Assembly (NCBI GenBank): GCA_036260395.1
Contig: DASZZY010000168.1
Coordinates: 1-32,233 of the forward strand
Source: DASZZY01 sp036260395
GTDB lineage: Bacteria > Actinomycetota > UBA4738 > CALAEC01
Reading direction: 5' to 3'
Length of the DNA stretch: 32,233 bases
The notes beneath the pieces are model-generated. The model saw only the letters and a program-made list of their open reading frames with translations, was not told where the DNA came from and ran no database searches. This document shows positions 23,726-30,756 of the stretch, piece after piece (the stretch's first letter is position 1; each line of letters starts with the position of its first letter). The position numbers and the translations under genes are program-made.

Positions 23726-24475
23726 TCAAAGCGAGCTCGATGCCGCCGGCGGGCGCAGCTTGACGCAGCACAGGCCCGGCTCAGGTTCCAGGGCGACCTC
23801 GATGCCGCCCGCCCCCAGGCCCCGGGCCAGGCCATCGATGAACGACCGGTTCATCCCGCACACCAGGTCCGGCGCCTCGCGGGCCAGGGCGTGGAACGGG
23901 CAGTTCCGGAGGACGACGTCGCTCCCGCGGCGCACCGGCTCGTAGCCGTAGCGCGCCAGGATCCTCTCGGTCGCGCGGAGGGCCTCGGCCGGCTCGCGGG
24001 GCGCCGCCCGCGTCGCCGAGCCGACGGCCTCGCCGACCGCCGCCCCCTCCCGGCCCGCCACGCGAACCGCCGCGTCCCACGCCGTCTCGCCAGGAGCCTC
24101 TTTGCGGATGGCCTTGACCAGGAGCGCGCCCGCCAGGTCGTACCGCCGCTCGGGGATCGAGACCTCGATCTCGACCTCGGCGGGACGGTACATCTTCGAG
24201 GTTCGCCCGGCGCCGGGACCGCCGCGTCCGGAGGGCCTGCCGTAGTCGAAGGCCAGCAGCCCGCGCTCCACCAGCTTGTCCAGGTGGAACGCCGCCAGCT
24301 TCCGCGAGATCCCGACGGCCGCGGCCGCCCGCTCCCGCGTCACGGGTTCGGCGCTGGCCCGGACGAAGAGATAGAGCCGGCGCCGGACGTCCTCGGCCAG
24401 CACGCCGAGCATGCCGACGTCCCCCTCGAACCCCGCGCGCGCGGCGTCCCGGCGTTCTCGTCCCTCGTGTCCCAT
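23726..24475 (-). CDS. SufR-like winged-helix regulator with C-terminal cysteines
   Basis: The 249-residue protein has an N-terminal winged helix (about 22-100; VGISRKLAAFHLDKLVERGLL is the recognition region, GRTSKMYRP the wing). The C-terminal domain carries C192 (NCPFHALA), C206 (LVCGMN) and C236/C237. This Cys arrangement resembles the Fe-S-cluster-binding site of SufR-type repressors of iron-sulfur assembly genes, but no suf genes are nearby. The start at ATG 24475 is uncertain; ATG 24412 (residue 22) is preceded by a GAGGGGG site and begins at the folded domain. It could sense Fe-S status or redox and control neighbouring genes such as the cupredoxin operon. Confidence 0.8.
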   Translation of the reverse strand: MGHEGRERRDAARAGFEGDVGMLGVLAEDVRRRLYLFVRASAEPVTRERAAAAVGISRKLAAFHLDKLVERGLLAFDYGRPSGRGGPGAGRTSKMYRPAEVEIEVSIPERRYDLAGALLVKAIRKEAPGETAWDAAVRVAGREGAAVGEAVGSATRAAPREPAEALRATERILARYGYEPVRRGSDVVLRNCPFHALAREAPDLVCGMNRSFIDGLARGLGAGGIEVALEPEPGLCCVKLRPPAASSSL

Positions 24476-24481
24476 CGATCA

Positions 24482-24499
24482 CCCGCCCGGCGAGGCGGG
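24482..24499. terminator. Short GC hairpin upstream of the regulator gene
   Basis: CCCGCC (24482-24487) pairs with GGCGGG (24494-24499) over a 6-base loop in the 123-base gap between the regulator and the cupredoxin gene. A second weaker pair, GGCCG/CGGCC, is at 24547-24564. No T-tract follows, so either could stop the cupredoxin transcript or have another role. Confidence 0.3.
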
Positions 24500-24598
24500 C
24501 CCGGGAGGGTCTTCCCCCGGCCCGCACGATGCCGCGGTCCCCTCACGGCCGGCGCTAAGCGGCCGGGGCCGCCGCTCCGGATCCCGTGAGCCGGCCCA

Positions 24599-24940
24599 TC
24601 AGCCGACCATCACCTTCCCCTGCATCTGCTGGGGGTGGAGCGAGCACTCGTACGGGACCTCGCCCGGCTCGTCGAACGTGATCGTGGCCGTCTCGCCGAT
24701 CGGGAGGTCCTCCGTCACATCGCTGCCGTCCAGCAGGTGCACGTTGTGGGGGAAGTCGTCCTCGTTCACCCACGTCACGGTGGTGCCGGGCTCGACCGCG
24801 ATGACCGGCGGCTCGAACCGGTAGCTCTTCGGCAGCAGCACCCGGTCGGTCCGGACCGGTTGCTCGTCGGCCCCGCCCTCTCCCCCGCACGCCGCCAGGG
24901 CCAACGCCATCGCGACCGCCGCGATGACGCGTCGGGTCAT
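24599..24940 (-). CDS. Cupredoxin (plastocyanin-like) copper lipoprotein
   Basis: The 113-residue protein starts with a lipoprotein signal (LAAC, Cys18). A cupredoxin beta-sandwich follows, with candidate type 1 copper ligands His65 (FPHNVH), Cys99, His102 and Met106 (ECSLHPQQM). It would carry electrons or bind copper on the outer face of the membrane. The C-x2-H-x3-M spacing lies between the amicyanin (x2) and plastocyanin/pseudoazurin (x4) types. ATG 24940 overlaps the stop of the upstream membrane protein by four bases (ATGA, 24937-24940). Confidence 0.88.
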   Translation of the reverse strand: MTRRVIAAVAMALALAACGGEGGADEQPVRTDRVLLPKSYRFEPPVIAVEPGTTVTWVNEDDFPHNVHLLDGSDVTEDLPIGETATITFDEPGEVPYECSLHPQQMQGKVMVG

Positions 24941-25281
24941 CGGCGCAGCGCGCCGGCGTCGGGCCGCGACGGTGCCATCGCGGCCGACCGGACCGCGCCC
25001 GCGGCGATGGCGATGATCCCGAGCAGCACGAGGACCTCGGCCACGGTGTGCGCCAGCAGGAACAGCGTGAGGTTCACGTGGTAGGTCAGGTAGCTGACCT
25101 CCGCCAGCGCGAACAGCGCGAACCCCCAGCCGACCGGCCGGTTCCCGCCTCCGAACGCCCGGATCGCGACGCCGGCGGCCACCACGAGGATGGCCAGGTG
25201 CACCACCAGGAAGAACCACTGCGGGAACTGGTTGATGAACTGACAGCATGGCTGGTCCGACAGCGAGATCTGCGCGACCAT
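24937..25281 (-). CDS. Small membrane protein paired with the cupredoxin
   Basis: The 114-residue protein has three hydrophobic segments (about 22-42, 50-66, 70-97), a CC pair at 12-13 before the first helix, and a His in the loop or helix near 68 (YLTYHVN). No family was recognised. ATG 25281 is preferred to the adjacent GTG 25284 because the GAGGAGG site stands 5-6 bases before it. It is translationally coupled to the cupredoxin gene downstream, suggesting a shared role in copper handling or membrane electron transfer. Confidence 0.72.
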   Translation of the reverse strand: MVAQISLSDQPCCQFINQFPQWFFLVVHLAILVVAAGVAIRAFGGGNRPVGWGFALFALAEVSYLTYHVNLTLFLLAHTVAEVLVLLGIIAIAAGAVRSAAMAPSRPDAGALRR

Positions 25282-25284
25282 CAC

Positions 25285-25326
25285 ACCCTCCTCTCTCCTA
25301 AGACTAGTGTCCTTTGGTTTTATACG
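25285..25326. promoter_or_regulatory. AT-rich divergent control region (membrane protein/cupredoxin operon and GH15 gene)
   Basis: This is a clearly AT-richer patch than its surroundings. It contains TAGTCT on the minus strand (25301-25306) as the likely -10 of the membrane protein/cupredoxin operon, ACTAGT (25303-25308), and TTTGGTTTTATA just beyond. A regulator site may lie here, but no full palindrome was found. Confidence 0.4.
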
Positions 25327-25400
25327 GGCTCCGCCAGCGGGCCGTCAAGTGGCCATGCCCGCGGCGCCCGGCCCAACACCATCGGCGCCGGCTGCCTGGC

Positions 25401-25406
25401 TATCCT
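25401..25406 (+). promoter_or_regulatory. -10 box of the GH15 gene (leaderless type)
   Basis: TATCCT (the same hexamer as at rpmB) ends 7 bases before GTG 25414. Confidence 0.5.
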
Positions 25407-25413
25407 CGTCACG

Positions 25414-27270
25414 GTGAATCTCCCCGACATCGGCGACTACGGGCTGCTCGGCGACGGCCGCACCGCGGCCCTTTCCTCCTCCGCCGGGTCCATCGACTGG
25501 ATGTGTCTCCCGCGCTTCGACTCCGATCCGGTGTTCGGCCGGCTCGTGGGGGGAGAGCAGGCGGGGTCGTTCGAGATCGGCGTGGACGGCGTCCGTGCGA
25601 CCAGCCGCCGCTACCGTGATCGTTCGTCTGTTCTGGAGACGACGTGGACGACCGATTCGGCCGAGGTCCAGCTGACCGAAGGCATGGTGCTCGACGTGTC
25701 GGGCTCCCTGATGCCCCAGCTCACCATGGTCAGGCGACTGGAGGCTCGTGGGGGCGAAGCGACCGTTCGTCTCCGCTTCGACCCGCGGAAGGGCCTGCCC
25801 GGCACCCCTCCACGGACGGGCCACCGCCACGGCACCCTGCTGTGTTCCTGGGGATCTCTGGCCATCGGGCTCCGCACCGAACCGAACGTCTCGGTGGTGC
25901 CGGGCCAGGAGCGTACGTTCCTGCTGCGGCCCGGCACCCCGGTCACGTTCGTCCTCGGTCTGGCGGAGGGCGAGCCCCTGGTGTTGGTGGGAGCAGACCG
26001 CGCGTTGCGGGCGCTGGATGAGACCGACCGCTGGTGGCGGGAGTGGTGCCGGCGCGTGGCGTACGACGGGCCGTTCGAGGACGCCGTGGTGCGAACCCTG
26101 ATCACGCTGCGGCTGCTGACCTACACGCCTTCGGGAGCCCCGGTGGCCGCGGCGACCACCTCGTTGCCCGAGCGGATCGGCGGTTCTCGGAACTGGGACT
26201 ATCGCCTGTCGTGGCCTCGTGACGCGAGCATTGGGCTCTCGGGCTTCCTGGACGTGGAGATGCCGGACGAAGCGCATTCGTTCATGCACTGGCTCTCGCA
26301 CGCCAGCCGCCTGACGCGTCCTCGGCTGGACGTCGTGTACACCCTCGACGGCAAGCCGGATCGCGGCGAACGCGAGCTGGACGGCGTCCCCGGGTACCGA
26401 GGGAGCCGCCCCGTCCGCCTGGGGAACGCCGCGTCCCGACAACACCAGCTCGACGTGTACGGATGGGTGCTGGGCGCGGCCGAGCGTCTGGTCCGCTCGC
26501 AGGGACCCCTCCACCCCGAGGTCTGGCGAGCGATGGCCGGGCTGGCGGACTTCGTGGCCGGCAACTGGCGGAAGCCGGACGCCGGGATCTGGGAGATGCG
26601 CGGCGAGCCCAGGCATCACGTCCACTCCAAGCTCATGGGATGGCTCGCCCTCGACCGGGCCGTCACGATGTCCGGGTCGCGCCGCGTCCGGGCCGGACGG
26701 CTCCGGCGGTGGCTGCGCGAGCGGGAGGCGCTGGGGGACGAGATCCGCCGACGGGGCCTCGACGCCCACCGCCGCTCCTACGTTCGGTGGTACGGGGAAG
26801 CCGAGCTGGATGCCTCGCTGCTGCTGCTTCCGGCGATCGGCTTCGAGGAACCGGGCTCCCCTCGGATCGGGGGCACCATCTCCGCCATCCGCCGTGAACT
26901 CGGAGCGGGCGGCCCGCTGCTGTACCGGAACGTTCCCGGCCGTGACGGGCTGGACGAGGGCGAAGGGGCCTTCCTGGCATGCTCGTTCTGGTTGGCCGAC
27001 GCGCTCGCCCGTCAGGGCGAGATCGACGAAGCCGGCGAGGTGTTCGAGGCCGTCTGGCAGCGCTCGACGAGTCTTGGGCTGTTCGCCGAAGAGATGGATC
27101 CCTCAACCGGGATGCACCTCGGGAACTTCCCCCAGGCCCTCACCCACGCCGCGCTGCTCCAGGCCGCCGTGACGCTCAGCGCGGCGACCCGGGAGCGTGG
27201 CTCGACGATCAACCCGCCGCGAGGAAGGAGCCCAGGAGCGTCCCGTACGCCACGTGCGCGAGAAGCGTGA
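25414..27270 (+). CDS. Glycoside hydrolase family 15 enzyme (glucoamylase or trehalase type)
   Basis: The 618-residue protein has the GH15 layout: an N-terminal beta-sandwich domain starting IGDYGLLGDGRTAALSSSAGSIDW, then an (alpha/alpha)6 barrel with NWDYRLSWPRDA, DVYGWVLGA, the catalytic acid Glu394 in DAGIWEMRG, and the catalytic base at Glu559/Glu560 (FAEEMDP), ending GNFPQALTHAAL. Actinobacterial relatives include trehalases and alpha-1,4-glucosidases; this N-terminal form and its length fit the cytoplasmic trehalase-like clade, but activity is not decided. GTG 25414 matches the conserved N-terminus and lies 7 bases after a -10 box. The last ~20 residues (PRGRSPGASRTPRAREA) are non-conserved and overlap the convergent gene by 62 bases. 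Confidence 0.92.
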   Translation: MNLPDIGDYGLLGDGRTAALSSSAGSIDWMCLPRFDSDPVFGRLVGGEQAGSFEIGVDGVRATSRRYRDRSSVLETTWTTDSAEVQLTEGMVLDVSGSLMPQLTMVRRLEARGGEATVRLRFDPRKGLPGTPPRTGHRHGTLLCSWGSLAIGLRTEPNVSVVPGQERTFLLRPGTPVTFVLGLAEGEPLVLVGADRALRALDETDRWWREWCRRVAYDGPFEDAVVRTLITLRLLTYTPSGAPVAAATTSLPERIGGSRNWDYRLSWPRDASIGLSGFLDVEMPDEAHSFMHWLSHASRLTRPRLDVVYTLDGKPDRGERELDGVPGYRGSRPVRLGNAASRQHQLDVYGWVLGAAERLVRSQGPLHPEVWRAMAGLADFVAGNWRKPDAGIWEMRGEPRHHVHSKLMGWLALDRAVTMSGSRRVRAGRLRRWLREREALGDEIRRRGLDAHRRSYVRWYGEAELDASLLLLPAIGFEEPGSPRIGGTISAIRRELGAGGPLLYRNVPGRDGLDEGEGAFLACSFWLADALARQGEIDEAGEVFEAVWQRSTSLGLFAEEMDPSTGMHLGNFPQALTHAALLQAAVTLSAATRERGSTINPPRGRSPGASRTPRAREA

Positions 27271-27685
27271 ACGCGGGCGTCTGGGCTCCGTAGTTGAGGG
27301 CCAGCGGACCGGGTGGCTCGAGAACGGTGCGGAGGTCCGGCCCGGCCCTCCGTGACGCCATCCTGGGATGGATCCCGGGGAGGAGAGGGATGATGAGCGT
27401 GAGGGCGGCCGCGCCGTGGACGGCTCCGAAGACCGCTCCCAGCCACCAGGTCGCGGTCCCGAGCAGCGCGAAGGCCGCCGTGTAGAGGAGCGCGAAGACC
27501 TGCCCGTTCACCAGGTGGATGAAGAACCCGACGACCCGGGCCCTGTCCGGGCTCTCGACGAACATCGCGCCCAGCATCATCGGAAGGTCCATGCGAGAGA
27601 GGCCACCGAGCTGGGCGCCCACCATGATCGCGGTCAGGACGACGGTGGCCACGAAGCCGAATGTCGCCCATCCCGCCCAATCCAC
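27209..27685 (-). CDS. Multi-pass membrane protein, unknown family
   Basis: The 158-residue protein has four hydrophobic regions: about 7-25, 50-75, 78-100, and a weaker one near the C-terminus (FTLLAHVAYGTLLGSFLA). FFIHLVNGQVFALLY and GAVFGAVHGAAA resemble small integral membrane proteins seen across actinobacteria, but I cannot name the family. GTG 27685 lies 6 bases after TATGCT (minus strand, 27692-27697). Its 3' end overlaps the GH15 gene by 62 bases. Confidence 0.75.
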   Translation of the reverse strand: MDWAGWATFGFVATVVLTAIMVGAQLGGLSRMDLPMMLGAMFVESPDRARVVGFFIHLVNGQVFALLYTAAFALLGTATWWLGAVFGAVHGAAALTLIIPLLPGIHPRMASRRAGPDLRTVLEPPGPLALNYGAQTPAFTLLAHVAYGTLLGSFLAAG

Positions 27686-27691
27686 GCCCGC

Positions 27692-27697
27692 AGCATA
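27692..27697 (-). promoter_or_regulatory. -10 box of the 158-residue membrane protein gene (leaderless type)
   Basis: TATGCT on the minus strand ends 6 bases before GTG 27685. Confidence 0.45.
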
Positions 27698-27815
27698 GGG
27701 GCGTCCTCGGGACGGTGCCTCCCCGTTGGTAGACTGGTCGAGCGACGCCCGATCGGTTTTCCGGATCCGGGTACAGGTATGTCCTGGCTGAAGGACGAGA
27801 TCGGCCGGTATACGG

Positions 27816-27886
27816 TGGGCCGTGGGGTAACGGTAGCCCGACGGGTTCTGGCCCCGTTAGTCCTGGTTCGAATCCAGGCGGCCCAG
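27816..27886 (+). tRNA. tRNA-Gln (anticodon CTG)
   Basis: The full cloverleaf folds. The acceptor TGGGCCG pairs with CGGCCCA over 7 bp, with discriminator G73, both the U1-A72 pair and G73 being typical of tRNA-Gln. The D arm is GGGT/GCCC-type. The anticodon stem is ACGGG/CCCGT with loop TTCTGGC (anticodon 27848-27850). The variable loop is 4 bases, and the T arm CCTGG/CCAGG has loop TTCGAAT. CCA is not encoded. A TAGACT at 27730-27735 is a possible but distant -10; the 130 bases before the tRNA hold no gene I can support. Confidence 0.95.
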
Positions 27887-27914
27887 CTTCAACGACTGCG
27901 GTGCGCGTGGAGTA

Positions 27915-27931
27915 CCGGCGGGGAACGCCGG
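27915..27931. terminator. Hairpin downstream of tRNA-Gln
   Basis: CCGGCG (27915-27920) and CGCCGG (27926-27931) pair over a 5-base loop, 28 bases after the tRNA. It lies between the tRNA and the convergent lipoprotein gene and may end both transcripts. No T-tract. The remaining bases to 27989 show no gene. Confidence 0.35.
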
Positions 27932-27989
27932 ATGGCCGAAGCGTGCTCCCGAAGCCTGCCCGCTCTACCCCGCCACTGCGACTCGGGCT

Positions 27990-28184
27990 TCAGCCGGTGA
28001 CGACAGGGCCCTCGGTCGGCAGCTCGCCGCCGCGGAAGTCGGGGCCTGCGGGATCCCCGTGGCCCGTCGGCGTTACCGTCGGCGTGGGCCCGGGGATCGG
28101 GGAGCCGCCGGGGGCGCCGATCCTCCCGCACGAGACCAGCACGAGCGCGACGAGCAGGACCATCACCAGGAGCCGGTGAGCCAT
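27990..28184 (-). CDS. Small Pro/Gly-rich lipoprotein
   Basis: The 64-residue product starts MAHRLLVMVLLVALVLVSC, a clear lipoprotein signal with lipobox LVSC. A short mature part rich in Pro, Gly and Thr follows (PGPTPTVTPTGHGDPAGPD), probably disordered and extracellular. ATG 28184 is preferred since the purine run AAGGGGGG lies about 8 bases upstream; ATG 28190 would add two residues. It follows the gluzincin lipoprotein gene by 61 bases on the same strand and may be cotranscribed. Function unknown. Confidence 0.65.
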   Translation of the reverse strand: MAHRLLVMVLLVALVLVSCGRIGAPGGSPIPGPTPTVTPTGHGDPAGPDFRGGELPTEGPVVTG

Positions 28185-28245
28185 CCCCATTCCCCCCTTC
28201 GGCCGCCGCCGCGACGCTACTCCCGGCGAGGGCAGCTGGCAACCA

Positions 28246-29232
28246 CTACGAGTACCCCGCCTCCCGGGACCGCGCGAACTCGCGATGGAACGCGCTCAGC
28301 GTCGTGCCGAACGCGTCCTCGAACGCCTCCGTCACGCCGGACGCTCGGGGCAGGGTGCGCCAGAACCGAGCGACCGAGCGCGCCCCCGTCCGGTCGACGA
28401 GCAGGTCCATGGCGGTGAACGACAGCGCGTATCCCGGCGCTCCGGCCTCCTCCACCGTGTACCGGAGCGTCCCGAGCGGGGCGTCGGTCAGCGATGCGAT
28501 CCCCCGCTGGCCGGCCTGAACGGCCTCGAAGCTCGGGTACCAGCCCAGCGCCGTGGCGGCCCGCAGGCCCCACCACTCCGCCGACCCCTCGAACAGCCAC
28601 CGGGGCGGCTCGTCGGGGTCGACCTCCGTCAGGTTCGGAGGGGGCACCTGGTACTGGAGGACGTGGAACCACTCGTGGAACACGACCTTCGCCCGCATCG
28701 CCGCGTCGCCGCCGCCCCACCGCGGGAGGAGGAAGAACACCTGGGTGGCCTGCGGCGTCGGGCCCCGGGCGGTCAGCGCGGCGGCCGTCTTCCACCGCAG
28801 CCTGGCCACCCACACCGGGATGGCCAGCCGCCGGGCGAACTCGCCGACCACGTCGTCCAGCGAGGCGTGGACGGAGACGTGGATCCTGCCCCGGAGGACC
28901 GGGCCGTACGCCGAGCGGAAGAACCGGCGGGCCTGCTGGACTGTCGTCTCGACGAACGCCCGGTCGGCGTCGAGCACGCCCGGGCCGGAAGAGAAGACGA
29001 CCTTCGCCGGGCGCCGCGGCCGGTAGGTCTCCGCGGTCGGGACGCCGGGCTCGACGGTGATCGAGGCACCGCCGGGGGGACGGGTCGGTCTTGGCGCCGG
29101 AGCGGGCCGCGATCGATCGGACGAGCCGTCGCCATCGCCGGCCGGCCGGCAGGCAACCGACAGCAGCACCGCAACGGTCGCCACGGCGAGCAGGCGGAGG
29201 ATCCTCGACGGATCCCGGCGGCGGTCACGCAT
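28246..29232 (-). CDS. Gluzincin-type metallopeptidase-like lipoprotein
   Basis: The 328-residue protein has a lipoprotein signal (LLSVAC, Cys28), a Ser/Pro-rich linker to about residue 60, and a peptidase MA-like domain. The zinc motif HEWFH is at 186-190 and the third ligand probably Glu215 in WLFEGSAEWW. It is expected to be anchored on the outer face of the membrane; the substrate is unknown. The EGSAEW motif parallels SEGTARF in the peptidase at the left edge, so the window holds two members of this fold. ATG 29232 gives the signal peptide directly and lies 11 bases after TAGTAT. Confidence 0.83.
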   Translation of the reverse strand: MRDRRRDPSRILRLLAVATVAVLLSVACRPAGDGDGSSDRSRPAPAPRPTRPPGGASITVEPGVPTAETYRPRRPAKVVFSSGPGVLDADRAFVETTVQQARRFFRSAYGPVLRGRIHVSVHASLDDVVGEFARRLAIPVWVARLRWKTAAALTARGPTPQATQVFFLLPRWGGGDAAMRAKVVFHEWFHVLQYQVPPPNLTEVDPDEPPRWLFEGSAEWWGLRAATALGWYPSFEAVQAGQRGIASLTDAPLGTLRYTVEEAGAPGYALSFTAMDLLVDRTGARSVARFWRTLPRASGVTEAFEDAFGTTLSAFHREFARSREAGYS

Positions 29233-29243
29233 GGGTGATTCGC

Positions 29244-29250
29244 ATACTAT
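29244..29250. promoter_or_regulatory. Overlapping divergent -10 boxes (metallopeptidase gene and tRNA-Glu)
   Basis: The sequence ATACTAT reads TAGTAT on the minus strand (29244-29249) towards the lipoprotein gene and TACTAT on the plus strand (29245-29250) towards tRNA-Glu, whose first base is 14 bases downstream. The two promoters cannot be occupied by RNA polymerase at the same time. Confidence 0.5.
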
Positions 29251-29264
29251 TTGAGGATCACCCC

Positions 29265-29337
29265 GGTCCCTTCGTCTAGTGGCCCAGGACACCACCCTCT
29301 CAAGGTGGAGACACGGGTTCGAATCCCGTAGGGACCA
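29265..29337 (+). tRNA. tRNA-Glu (anticodon CTC)
   Basis: The acceptor GGTCCCT pairs perfectly with AGGGACC; discriminator A. The D arm is GTCT/GGAC-type with GG in the loop. The anticodon stem CCACC/GGTGG has loop CTCTCAA (anticodon 29299-29301). The T arm is ACGGG/CCCGT with loop TTCGAAT. CCA is not encoded. It decodes GAG. Confidence 0.96.
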
Positions 29338-29357
29338 CCTGGAGAACCGCTGGGGAA

Positions 29358-29380
29358 CGGCCGTCTCCGCTTTCCGGCCG
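29358..29380. terminator. Possible hairpin after tRNA-Glu
   Basis: CGGCCG at 29358-29363 and again at 29375-29380 can pair over an 11-base loop, 20 bases after the tRNA and before the convergent cyclase stop. No T-tract; weak evidence. The rest of the 114-base gap shows no gene. Confidence 0.3.
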
Positions 29381-29451
29381 ACTCCCGGCTACCCCGTGGA
29401 CGCCGGAGTTACCCCGCCGGTGCGCCAGGCCCGCCACGCCCTCACCCCAGC

Positions 29452-30657
29452 CTAGCGGCCATTCCGGCTCACGAGCCGCCAGGTCTCCACCTGGCCCTTG
29501 CCTTTCACATCGACGAGCCCCATCGGCTCGGTGACGAAGTCGCCGCGCACCAGCTCCCAGGTCGGACGCGTGATCTGGACCTGGTCCGATGTCCCGTGCG
29601 ATTCCATCCGGCTCGCCATGTTCACCGTGTCGCCCCAGAGGTCGTAGAGGAAGCGGCGGCGTCCGATCACGCCCGCCACGACCGGGCCCGAGCTGATCCC
29701 GATCCGGAGCCGCAGGTCGCTCCCCGGAAGGGTCGTGCGGGCGCGGTCCTTCATCTCGAGCGCGAGGCCGGCGAGCGCCTGCGCGTGGTCCGGCCGACGC
29801 CGGGGAACCCCCGCCGCGACCATGTAGCAATCGCCGATGGTCTTGATCTTCTCGACCCCGTAGCGATCGACGAGCTCGTCAAAGGCCGTGAACAGACGAT
29901 CCAACATCCCGACCACCTCACGGGCGTCGAGTCGGCTCGCAAGCGGAGTGAAGTCGACGACGTCCGCGAAGAGGATGCTGGCGTCCTCGAAGTGGTCCGC
30001 GATCGCGTTGGGCTCGTGCTGCAGGCGCTGGGCGATCTCCTCGGGGAGGATGTTCAGCAGGAGCGCCTCGACGCGCGCTTGGGCAGCGTCCCGTTCCCGC
30101 CCGAAGGTCACGAGCAACATCATCGCCACGAACGACACCGCGACGATGTTGAGAACGTCGAAGGTGCGGACGAAGCCGTTGGGCAGGTTGGCGCCGTCCG
30201 GGCGCACGACTTCGGACAGAACGATCGTCAGCACGACTGCGGAGACGAAGGCCACGAACCACGGCCAGGCGCGCCCCGGGCGGTCGAAGGCGACCGCGCC
30301 AAGCGGCGCGAGCAGGGACCACACGACCACGGAGCTCGAGGGGTCGAGGCCGCCCAGCATGATGGCCCCGAGCGCGGGGGCTACGAGGATCAGAAGGAAC
30401 TGGGCCGTCCGCAGGAACGCGAAGTTTCGGTTCCGGGCAAAGAGGGCGAGGCTGATGATCGATCCGGCGAGATATCCCCACGGGGTGAGCGCAACCGCCT
30501 CCTCGCCAACGACCCAGTACAGGCTGCCCCAGAGGAACGCGATCGGGAGGATGAAGACCGCGATCCCGACGAGCAGCCGTTTGCGGAAGCGCAGATCCGA
30601 CGAGTCGGCCCGGTCGGCCCCGATCGTTAGGATGCGGTCTCGCAGCGCCGCGATCAT
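29452..30657 (-). CDS. Membrane-bound class III adenylate cyclase
   Basis: The 401-residue protein has an N-terminal membrane domain of about six helices (28-50, 57-75, 80-102, 110-125, 132-150, 168-186) and a C-terminal class III cyclase domain. In the cyclase are metal Asp232 (FADVVDF) and Asp276 (TIGDCYM), the adenine-selecting Lys of EKIKTIG and Asp339 (YDLWGD), and transition-state Asn346/Arg350 (TVNMASRM). Lys plus Asp at the purine positions indicates ATP to cAMP. ATG 30657 lies 8 bases after TACGCT (minus strand, 30666-30671); GTG 30702 would extend the protein by 15 residues. Base composition looks less GC-rich than the housekeeping genes. Confidence 0.92.
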   Translation of the reverse strand: MIAALRDRILTIGADRADSSDLRFRKRLLVGIAVFILPIAFLWGSLYWVVGEEAVALTPWGYLAGSIISLALFARNRNFAFLRTAQFLLILVAPALGAIMLGGLDPSSSVVVWSLLAPLGAVAFDRPGRAWPWFVAFVSAVVLTIVLSEVVRPDGANLPNGFVRTFDVLNIVAVSFVAMMLLVTFGRERDAAQARVEALLLNILPEEIAQRLQHEPNAIADHFEDASILFADVVDFTPLASRLDAREVVGMLDRLFTAFDELVDRYGVEKIKTIGDCYMVAAGVPRRRPDHAQALAGLALEMKDRARTTLPGSDLRLRIGISSGPVVAGVIGRRRFLYDLWGDTVNMASRMESHGTSDQVQITRPTWELVRGDFVTEPMGLVDVKGKGQVETWRLVSRNGR

Positions 30658-30665
30658 GACGGGCG

Positions 30666-30671
30666 AGCGTA
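30666..30671 (-). promoter_or_regulatory. -10 box of the adenylate cyclase gene (leaderless type)
   Basis: TACGCT on the minus strand ends 8 bases before ATG 30657. Confidence 0.4.
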
Positions 30672-30756
30672 GTACAGATCGCGAGGGACGCCGCAAAATC
30701 ACGTCCTAGTCGGCGCACCGATCAGTCACGGCCACTTGCCTGCGAAGAGTCGTGAC

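Noticed and set aside
27887..27989. A possible second tRNA after tRNA-Gln, on either strand
   Set aside because: A GC hairpin and a tRNA-like stretch are present, but no TTCRANY T-loop and no 5-bp anticodon stem could be formed.
27781..28000. Open frame starting MSWLKDEIGRYTVG and running through tRNA-Gln
   Set aside because: It lies across the tRNA gene, has no ribosome site and turns into low-complexity Arg/Pro sequence; a shadow of structured RNA.
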